From contig NC_088300.1 of assembly GCF_032854445.1 (NCBI RefSeq), positions 82,315,084-82,379,083 on the forward strand: a stretch of 64,000 nt of DNA, given 5' to 3'. The DNA is from Liolophura sinensis. Its lineage: Eukaryota > Mollusca > Polyplacophora > Chitonida > Chitonidae. Below, in pieces: positions 55,321 through 64,000 of this stretch. The position numbers were made by a program, and so were the translations under genes. Positions within the stretch are counted from its first letter, which is position 1. Each line of letters starts with the position of its first letter. The notes under the pieces were generated by a model. The model did not search any database. It was not told the DNA's origin and was given only the letters and a program-made list of their open reading frames with translations.

Positions 55321-56731
55321 ATACCATCTAACAAACAACATATCTTTACTTTTCCAAAAAGCCAGGAAAGAAATTTAATATTATGCTTTCAGCACTTGTA
55401 ATAAATGTCCCAAAAATTACAAGAATTTGGGTAGCTAAAATGTTAACAGAGCATGAGCTATGGAACATGTCTTTGTGTTGTGTTCCCCATGTGAGCAAAA
55501 CCTGAGCTTAGTACATGCCGTACATATGCCTGCATGTTGACTAATAAACTAACGCAATGGCACCGAGTTTTGTAGTTCGAGGAAACTGTCCAGGGTAAAC
55601 CACCAGCCTTGGGCATGCTTATATTATGTTAGAATGCAAGGCACAGGGTATTGAATGAATGCAAGACTGCCCAACAGCACCCTGAGATACTGCATACCGT
55701 GACCTATACCAAGTGCCTATGATGTTTGGGAAAGCAGAGATTGCCTGCGAGCACCGGGATTGAACCTACACTTTGTTGATCTGTGAGTTAGAGTCAAGCT
55801 GCTAACCATGCTTCATGTAGCTGTGTGCTATTACAAGACAACTTGAGGCATCCATCTGTGGGTACGTTGCACCACCCACAACTGTCCCCATTGATGCTTG
55901 CCATATGTATGAAGGATGATGACTGAATGGTATGTGTTGACCACAGAAATGAAGAGTACCTGATTAAGTATACTAGTACATGTACCTGGAATGTAAGGAT
56001 ACAGCAATTATATTTATGCTTTACAGGTGAGCCAACAATAAAGGTTGAAAGATCGAACAAAAATAAACTTGAAAATTAACCATTTTATTTTGTGATTTTC
56101 CTGTTTTTGAAGGCTTTTGGATAACATAAATATATCTTAAACAATTACTGGGACAATCCACATGTGCCACAAATTAGATGATTTTTGAGTTTTATATTTG
56201 CACTGCCTTAAAACATTAGAAAAAAAAGAAGATTTTGCCCGTAAAACAGAAATATTAATTGATGAGGCCTAAAGACTCAAAAGTATTGTACATCTGGATA
56301 CAGTTCAGAGACCTCCAAGTTGCTCCAAAGATGTACAGGAGAAACAGACGGCAGAAATAGTTAACTGTTGTATTTCTAATTTGATAATATAAAAGAATAC
56401 AAGTAAGTTAATGACCATGCAACCTGATGAAGAACTGAGTAATGATTTGTTCACTCAAGACAACAAAATTGAATATTATATTCGATTATTATTTTAAATA
56501 AAATGACAAACTTTATTCGAATGAAGTGATGATTTACAAGAAAACTGATGGATTGTATTGCATGCACCAAGATTAAAACCAATTGAGACAACAAGCCTCA
56601 ACAGAGGTGATTTAGACTACCTGTGCAGAAACAAGGTTTGCGTCACAAATGGTGAAAATATAAAATGAAGTGTGAAGTGTTCATCAAAGATGGCAGGATT
56701 AATTGCAGATGATGGATTTATCTGTCTCTAG
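55321..56731. other. Intergenic / 3' region, no gene seen
   Basis: AT-rich. On the minus strand AATAAA at 56512-56517 lies about 215 bases beyond the stop codon of the exon at 56732 and could be its polyadenylation signal. Confidence 0.45.
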
Positions 56732-56782
56732 TCACCCCAAAATGTTGTCTTCTGTTGTACTCATGGGAGGAATGGAGAGGAT
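56732..56782 (-). CDS. Possible terminal exon of an unidentified minus-strand gene
   Basis: Acceptor atctattcttcttttcag|ATCCTC, then ILSIPPMSTTEDNILG and TGA at 56732-56734. Phase 0 matches the exon at 58006-58091. Family not recognised. Confidence 0.45.
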   Translation of the reverse strand: MLSIPPMSTTEDNILG

Positions 56783-57215
56783 CTGAAAAGAAGAATAGAT
56801 GGTGCTTTAAAGCATAATAACCAAGCAGAATTTGTTGCATGAACAGCATTTATATCTAAAACCATCTGGCATTGGGCTGATGTGAACAGGTATCAAAAAT
56901 AAATAAGAACACATAATGTGGGTAGTGTGTGCACTACATAAAAACAACTAGCTCTAGAGGAATGCACTTAACTGAAGCTAATGAGGCAATCATGAGCACT
57001 GACCCAGGAGATGAAGAGTCAGTTGTGCAGTACATAATTTAATTTGGCTTTTAGGATTTGCAAGTAAATTGCATGTTTTGTTGAATTTGGCAGAATGCTT
57101 CCAATTTATTTATCTGATAGTTTGTTAATGCTGTACCGAAGACTTGTTGACTCGTATAATGTTCATGAGTATTATGGGTTAATGAAATGTAAGTGCCCAT
57201 GGAAAACCACAATTT
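56783..57215. other. Intron, no feature seen
   Basis: Nothing recognised. Confidence 0.4.
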
Positions 57216-57430
57216 ATTTATTTGGTGTTTTACGCCATACTGAAGAATATTTCACTTATACGACAGCGGTCAGCATTATGGTGGAAGGAAACTGGGCTCA
57301 AAACCCACAACCATCTGCCAGTTGTTACCAAACCTTGCCACCTAGGACCGCAGAGGACATGAACTGACTGCGACTGCATTGGTGACAGGCGAATAGCTCT
57401 GAATACAGGCAGCCGACTAGGGCCATACAT
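57216..57430 (-). mobile_element. tRNA-derived SINE copy
   Basis: Shares tataagtgaaatattcttca, ggcgtaaaacaccaaataaa and the ccaccataatgctgac body with the 49199-49457 copy. The head is diverged. Confidence 0.8.
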
Positions 57431-57554
57431 GAACTCTGTTATACCTCTGTGTACATATACTTTGTACAGTAATGTACAGTATTACAGTACAGATATTGTG
57501 TTGTGTATATTGTAGCTGAGAGGAGATCGAGATGGGTGAGTATTATGATGCTGC

Positions 57555-57640
57555 TAGTTTATTTACTTATTTGATTGGTGTTTTGCAATGGACTGAGGAA
57601 TATTTTACGTATTTAACAGCAGAAAGCATTATGGTGGAAA
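57555..57640 (-). mobile_element. SINE fragment
   Basis: A 3' portion only (ttatttgattggtgttttgc and 'gaggaatattttac' on plus), more diverged than the others. Confidence 0.65.
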
Positions 57641-58005
57641 CCAGTGATAGTACAAAGGGAACTTAGTTCACAAATATAAGCCAATTATTTGATGACAAGT
57701 TTTGACTGAACAGACACACAGATGAACAAACTGTTTCACAGACCAAATATACGCACCATCTGCAAGTGCAATTTAAAGACACCAATTTTGTTCGCATCTG
57801 CAAACAATAACACTGATGGCTGCTGTGGTTTTACTGTCTATACTGTAAATGCATTGGCAACCATTACACTTTATACTCTATGGCTTGCAATAATGGGTTA
57901 AATGCTAAACTGTAACAGATTAAAGCAACTGTGTCACACTTTTATTACAAGAATGACATTTGGAAGTACGGGTGGTGGGAGAATTTATTTACATAACTCA
58001 CTCAC

Positions 58006-58091
58006 ATGTACTTGTGTTTTACGAAAGGTGAATGTCAGCACTTGGCTTGCATCATGGTTGACAAGGATCTTGAAGATGCCTTTGAATGAAT
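58006..58091 (-). CDS. Exon of an unidentified minus-strand gene
   Basis: 86 bases, phase 1 in, phase 0 out. Acceptor actttattatattccag|ATTCAT; donor CAAGTACAT|gtgagt. Encodes SFKGIFKILVNHDASQVLTF then TFRKTQVH, beta-strand-like alternation. Family not recognised. The next exon in phase is 56732-56782. Confidence 0.5.
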
Positions 58092-61000
58092 CTGGAATAT
58101 AATAAAGTTGGAGGTAAGATAACTATGTACAACAATTTTTTTGGCAAATGGAATAATATTATGTAGTGCATATATATATACATCAGAAAAGACATGATAA
58201 GCTTAAGTCAAAAGATCGCTTTGGTGTATTTATGTATTTGTTAGCTTGATTACACATATATTTTGTAAAAGTGTTGCCTACATGATTTACATACATTATG
58301 CTAAGGGAGGGCATGAGATGACCGCTGATGCTGCAAATGGTTGTGCCTTGAATAATATTTAATGTGTTACCGTTACAAAAATGTAACTACATGCACAGTT
58401 AACCACATATTTTGAAAGGATTTTATTTAAATTAACTGGTTTGGTTTGAGAATTGGCAGTAAACAAGAACTATTGTTACTAATTAACTGAAACACCTGCA
58501 GCTACACAGTGCATGTAAATGTAGCAACAAGGAACATAAAATTGTGAGGAGGAAATCAGTGCAAAGAGACAAGTTAACAAAATGGGTTACTAATACACAG
58601 TTTCTTTGATCTACATATACACATTTAACCAAATTGACCCAATTTTATGATTGATAAGAAGAACCATGACGAAGTTGCACTGATGGAGAGGCAATATGAT
58701 AAACAGTGAAACAATGATATACATATGAAAGTGACCTTATTTGATTTTGGTTTGAAGCAATACCGAAGGCCATGTGTAGAAAAAACTAGAAGGTTGTGAT
58801 GCCAAACATTAAAAATAACATTTTATGAAATGCAACTAAAATTCATGCTTGGGAGTTTTGGAGTGTGTGAATGAGAGAAATTGGTATGAAAACAAAAGCT
58901 TTTTATTGGTAAACTGTGATATTTTTGCTCAGTATGTCAGCTAGTTTTAATAACAGTTTGATTAGTTTGGGTGTGCAACAGTTTCAGAGACAAACTGTTT
59001 TGTGGACATTAAATGGCTCTACATATGGCCTTGATACTACGTAATATTTGATTATTTGTGCATTTCACTGAGACCATGGCTGTGCCGAAAAAAAAAACAA
59101 AAAAACATAGGCCTTTGGTCAGCAGCTGGTGAGCTTTGCCACATGCAACACACAGGTTTTGACTGGCAGTGCTAGACAAGTGCATTCTGTGTTGTGTGAA
59201 TTTTACTTCTGAAACCAACTTCTTTGATGACGACCACACTAGCATGGTCGACGGATTATTGTCATGCTTAAGGAGCCATAAAAATTAAGAGCGGGATGTG
59301 TACAATTGCCTTCCAAACTGGGGTGGCTATATGTATCTTGTGTATCTTAACCACTGGGCCACTGCCTGCAAACTACAATATACTGGATGAAGGCAAATGT
59401 TTTGAAACCAACCTTAGGTATTACCTCAGCACCAGGAGTGGTGTAGACCACTTGTTGCAACTTTGAGTGCAATTGGGAAGTGCCTTTGTTTGCAAAACTA
59501 GTAGCATATACAGACATTGTAGCACACTTGTTGACTGTGGCCATGTTTACATGTTGCTATGTATTTTACAATGATTTGCAACAGCATAGCGAAGAACATA
59601 AACAGATAATGTAACAGGAGTTTAAGGTTGAAATGGCAAAATAGGTGGCTGTTGATAAACTTGAAAGATGATGTGTCCTTACCAATGTTGCATAAAAGGT
59701 GAAAAGATTGGCCTACCCCATATTGACAAGAATGCTGAGGATAAGTAAACCTGAAATTTAAAAAAGGTACATGTAAATTATGCTTTTTTTCACTGAACAC
59801 ATACTACATGTATGATAAAAGGAAACTCAAGTAATGTTATAAGAGATTTGTGTTTAAGATAAACTTTACATCATTTAATCAATGTGATAACAATGAAGTA
59901 TGCAACGATTAGTTGCATACTTTAGATTAGTTAGGAAAATGACCAAGCCTCTGGTCATAAAACAATTGGCACACTATCGATATATTATGAGAGAAGGCTT
60001 TAATCAAGAGCATGTATGAGCAACACAAACAGTATGAGGCTTACAGAAAAAGTGTAATGGTGTAAGAATGCAATAAAAACAAATGAACAACAACATGTTA
60101 TGCTAAACTTATAATTGCTACCAAAGGGCTCGCCTGTATGAGACACATGAAAGCAAAACTTCCGCCCAATGCATAAAGAACTGAAATCGTGAATTTGGTA
60201 ATTTACAGTAATTAATATGCTCAAGGAGATTTATATGTATGTAAAACTTCAGGTCAATACATGACATACTTTGTAAGATACCAACCCTATACTGTGCTCT
60301 ACAAGTGGGCAAACCCTGAGCTCAATACCCGCAGTACTTTTTAAGATACCACCTCCTAACATTTTGTTTAACATCGTTTTCTCCATTATCAGATGCAGAT
60401 GCTGACGCCTGGGGTACGACATAAGCTACAAAGTTTAACCATAGAGGCTGCTGATAACAGAAGCTGCAATACATGAGCATACTGATGCCAGAGAGCAACA
60501 AAAGCCATTTTAGGGGGGGAAAAAATAACAAAAATTCAACATGTAAAAGATGTACATATATACAGCTATGCACAAGCCACAGATGTGTGAACATGAAAAC
60601 AAAATATGTTTAGAACCTGGAAATTTTGTATGATTTTAATACAGCCATGAGATTGAAATAATACACAAATACTAACAGAACTGAGGAAAAACAACTGAAG
60701 CAGTATGTTGATTAGAATCTGCATTGGTAACACATGACAAGTTTATAGCCATATGATGGCCTAGTTAATGGTTTTGGGAACCAGAATAATATAGTTTCTG
60801 TACAAAGAGTTAAGATTAGCATAGATTTTCTGGACATAGTTTACATGTATAAAACTTAAACACAAAAGTGACACAGGCGTAAAATAGACATTCATGTAAC
60901 ATGATCTAAAGGAATATACAAGTGTGATGGAAACACAAACACATCTGAGATTAAAATATTGAGGAATAAGACGGAATGTTCAAGCAGTTGAACTTGGAAC

Positions 61001-62110
61001 ACAAGGGATTACTGTAAAGTCCTTATTATTCTCTGGAATTTATTTTTGTGGGTTTTCTCCAAAACTATGTTTGCTGGAATTAATTTTTGTGTATTTAAGA
61101 GAATACTGAAAGACAAATCTTAAAATCTTAAATTTTCCAAGATATGGCCCAAATTATTCAAGCACGTCAAACCTGAATCATCATGGGTGGCTTTAATTCT
61201 CCTTTGTTTCCTGCAGTGTCACTAATCCTTGTGATCTGGATCATAGATTAAAACAATGGGGGATGCTTTAACACTACGTAAGAAGATTATCTTCGCACCT
61301 ACTGTGAGCAGTACTCAAACAGGTGTCACTTCTTTTTGATTCACTGATGAGTACTTTTAAAGTACTCATCAACTTCTGGCAAAGTGACCTGTCACCTTTT
61401 GAGCAGTTTACTTCAAAACATGTGAATTCACCATTATCGGCGCCAATCACTCATTCTTTATCAAGCAACACGGTAAGTTTTGCACTGTTTTCAGTTTTAA
61501 TCGTCCTCTGTAGCAGGTTAGAAACCGCAAACATTGCTGTAGCTGTCAAACGGCCATTGTGTTATACACACTTCACAGTTTGTTAGAACTTATTGGATCA
61601 CAAGAGAGACACAGCTAATGACATAGCGCTTATCACAGCGACATTCATTAGAAGCCAGCACATGCTAGAATGTACTTTTCTTTCACTTTACTGGCACAGT
61701 GAAGACTAATCTAACTACAGACGAATGAACTCCCACTTTGTTTTATACCAACAAAGCCTTAGCATCAGAGTTTGTACATATTTAAACCATAATTTACCTT
61801 CGACCTGTAGCACATCATTCAATATTGGATATTTTTCGCTGAAATTATTTTTTGCGGTAAATTATTGATACGAAAATTAGTTCTATGCAAAAATTAAGTA
61901 CTTCACAGCATTCTGTTTTTGCTAACCATACACAAAAACACAATTAGAGGTTTTACACAAATGCATTTTTGAGACAGTGTGAAGCCGAGAATGGCATAAC
62001 ATAAACATGCATTAGGGGAATGTTATGGGAACTTGATGCACGCAACATTTAAAGAAGGGAACAAGTGCATGCTGGAAATGGTGCATGTTGTTGGCATACT
62101 GTATAAATGA
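58092..62110. other. Large intron or intergenic, AT-rich
   Basis: At least one more exon is needed between 62823 and 58091 to join phases, but none was certain. A weak candidate is 59425-59534. A perfect 10-base inverted repeat, gatgagtacttttaaagtac + tcatc, lies at 61345-61369. A fragment near 60188 shares 'gtgaatttggtaatttac' with 54988. Confidence 0.4.
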
Positions 62111-62310
62111 TAAATTTATTTATTTCATTGGTGTTTGACGCTCAAGAGCATTCCAGTACAGCATTATGGTGGGAGGAAACTGGGCAGAGTGAGGAGGAAA
62201 CCCACAACCATGCGCAGGTTGCTGGAAGACCTGCTCATGTACGGCCAGAGAGGAAGCCAGCATGAACTAGAGTTGATCTCTTAGCGACTGGGTCACATGG
62301 CAGCACTGGC
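62111..62310 (-). mobile_element. tRNA-derived SINE copy
   Basis: Shares tttatttatttcattggtgt, cagcattatggtgggaggaa and the gtacggccagagaggaagcc body with the 49199-49457 copy. The inner part of the 3' module is deleted. Confidence 0.8.
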
Positions 62311-62822
62311 GTCCTAACTCCCTCAGACAAGAAGGCCAATCTTGTTTCAATGGTATTAAAAAAAGGATATGTGACATATGCAATGGCTGTAGGTTTGATG
62401 GGTTGCACAAACAGAAATTTAACATGCATGTAAAGAAGTACTTCCGAGTGATTATACTGAAATTTGAAACATGGTGCATGAGTGGCAGATGATGCCAGTA
62501 GGTGATGTACACATAGAAGTAAGGGTGCAGTGCACACTTCCAAAACGTAGCATATCACTAAACTGACATACATCGGTCGCAGAAAAGGACAGGCATTACG
62601 AGCAACCACATCATACACTGGGCCTACTGCGAACTAGGCAAGGATCTCGGCTGTGATCTTTTAATATGGGGTTAGGCATAGATCACAGCCGAGGAGTCAT
62701 CCAGGTTAAAACAGTGGTATGTAAAAATAGCCAACCGCGGAGAAACTACGCGCAACAAAAATCTGTGCAAAATGTACCAGTACATGCATTAACAGGACAA
62801 AACTCCAATGAATTATGTTCAC

Positions 62823-62877
62823 CGAGTCATCCTCTGCCAAGTTTTCCAACATTCTGTACCCTTTACGGCCAGTAAAT
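62823..62877 (-). CDS. Exon 2 of an unidentified minus-strand gene
   Basis: 55 bases, phase 2 in, phase 0 out. Acceptor actgtgaattatcttag|ATTTAC; donor GATGACTCG|gtgaac. Encodes FTGRKGYRMLENLAEDDS. It joins in phase to the candidate first exon at 63154-63194. Confidence 0.5.
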
Positions 62878-63153
62878 CTAAGATAATTCACAGTTGTGAC
62901 TTACGCTCACATGCCGTGTTGACATTTTGACCTACAAAACCATGTTACTGCTACCCGCCCATGTGCATTCATGGTTGACCTTTCATTACGTCACTATGTT
63001 TTGAGCTGGCTGTCAGTTCTGACAGGCACAAAGCCATATGACTGAGGAGATTCAAATTTGACAGAAGCCTATGGCACAAAATGACAGACCTCACAGTTTG
63101 TGCAAACTATCAGATTAAAATTATTTTTTTAGCAAATGAAAAACGTGGGTTAC

Positions 63154-63194
63154 CTTCGACATCCGCTCCATTCAAAATTGGGTACCATAGGCAT
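63154..63194 (-). CDS. Candidate first coding exon of an unidentified minus-strand gene
   Basis: ATG at 63194 (context gcaccgtaATGCC), a second ATG two codons on, then VPNFEWSGCR and donor GTCGAAG|gtaacc. Length 41 bases leaves phase 2, as needed by 62823-62877. Upstream sequence (63200-63620) has more CG dinucleotides than average, as a promoter would. Family not recognised. Confidence 0.45.
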
Positions 63195-64000
63195 TACGGT
63201 GCGTGAAGGCCTTGATAGTTTTTTGCCAAAGGATGTGGCAGGTACGTCAGAAAAGACAAAACGCTCCCTGACTGTTACCATTTGCTGTTGACAGCAACAG
63301 CTGGCAAGTCGTCAGAATTTCAATTTCCGGAAATTTTCCGGAAAGGTTATCCACTGCTGCGCAAGCGTGCCTCGCTAACCCAGATTTTAAAAACATGCCA
63401 GCGCATGGCGACCTGCCAAATATAACCATATTTTTGACTTCAGCTAAGATTTACAGGAGAGTGGGGATGTAAAGGCGAGTAGCGGCTGTGGCAAGATGTG
63501 CGTAAATATTTTAGCTTTCAGAATAGCCGTGCTTTATGTGTATTCAGGACGAATCTAAAACGCATGCATTTGAATTGAATGAGGTTGTAGCTCTTTGTAA
63601 GCAATATTCCGAAATCGGGTGCAGACAACTCTCGGGCTAAGGATGGCTAGCGGTCCAGTATATATAAGCCACTCTTAGACCGAGGTCTCGGGCTAACTGT
63701 GGACAACACCAGTGTGTTGAGGATAGCACACTGAGAACCAAAGAGTGCTGGGAAAGTAAATGCTTACATATATTTCTGCACAAACCTAGCCACACAGAGC
63801 TACCACCAACTTTACGTTTGCAACTACTAAGTTGGACTTATTAAATACTGAGGATGAGTACGTCATGCACTAACATTGCTAAAATAAAGAGCACAACAAC
63901 AACTTTGACAGTTTGCGCTGTTGTAATTAGCCTACATTGTACACTGATGAACTCAAATGGCACAGAATGGCAAGCGTAATTCATAGATTGGCGAGCACTG
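63195..64000. promoter_or_regulatory. Candidate promoter/upstream region
   Basis: Moderately CpG-richer than the flanks up to about 63650. It holds a short imperfect palindrome (aatttccggaaattttccgg) at 63329-63348. A word repeated in tandem, 'ctctcgggctaaggatggct' / 'gtctcgggctaactgtggac', occurs near 63630-63710. No TATA box fixed. Confidence 0.3.

Noticed and set aside
55086-55331. 81-codon plus-strand frame
   Set aside because: Lies entirely within a dispersed repeat copy.
59009-59245. Minus-strand frame with a CVACGKAH motif
   Set aside because: No paired splice sites or recognised domain; length is within chance for AT-rich sequence.
59425-59534. Possible minus-strand exon (NKCATMSVYATSFANKGTSQ...) with acceptor ggccacag and donor GCTGAG|gtaata
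   Set aside because: Phase does not join to the next candidate exon, and the acceptor lacks a pyrimidine tract. Kept only as a weak candidate.

Overview
The window looks like one scaffold piece from a lophotrochozoan invertebrate, most likely a mollusc. Three things suggest this: introns with GT-AG splice sites, several copies of a tRNA-headed SINE of a type I associate with molluscan genomes, and very abundant minisatellites. There are no operons or bacterial features. A 200-base run of N is an assembly gap.

Positions 786-11855 hold an integrated Polinton/Maverick element (virus-like DNA transposon). It has terminal inverted repeats and a 5-base target duplication (GCATA), and it sits inside a ~58-base minisatellite. 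Left to right it carries a Cys-rich small protein (+), the N-terminal half of a family-B DNA polymerase (+), a retroviral-type integrase (-), two small membrane proteins and an unassigned protein (-), a packaging-type ATPase (-), a major-capsid-like protein (-), an amphipathic membrane protein (+), a large conserved protein (-), a minor-capsid candidate (+), a fibre-like protein (+) and a coiled-coil membrane protein (+). Nearly all are interrupted by in-frame stops or frameshifts, and the polymerase domain is deleted. This is a dead copy.

Positions 12509-36656, minus strand, contain ten exons that I assign to an orthologue of the vertebrate meiosis gene M1AP. They join in correct phase (about 463 codons). 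The first few codons and the C-terminus were not found. If the last exon lies to the left, the Polinton sits in a 3' intron; otherwise it is just downstream. The M1AP introns are largely minisatellite (units of 21-140 bases). At several exons the repeat unit itself is a piece of the exon's 3' end plus its 5' splice site, or starts at that splice site. The same arrangement recurs at an unrelated plus-strand exon near 51.2 kb. This splice-donor-derived tandem duplication is the most unusual structure in the window.

Positions 36.7-50.8 kb are mostly non-coding: a CCAAT-containing promoter-like stretch, three copies of a GGGG/AAATATGAGG repeat, a Tc1/mariner-type MITE inserted in a Penelope-like retroelement fragment, and SINEs. 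From 50.8 kb there are two exons of an unidentified plus-strand gene followed by 2.7 kb of 47-base repeats. From 63.2 kb down to 56.7 kb there are four plausible exons of an unidentified minus-strand gene.
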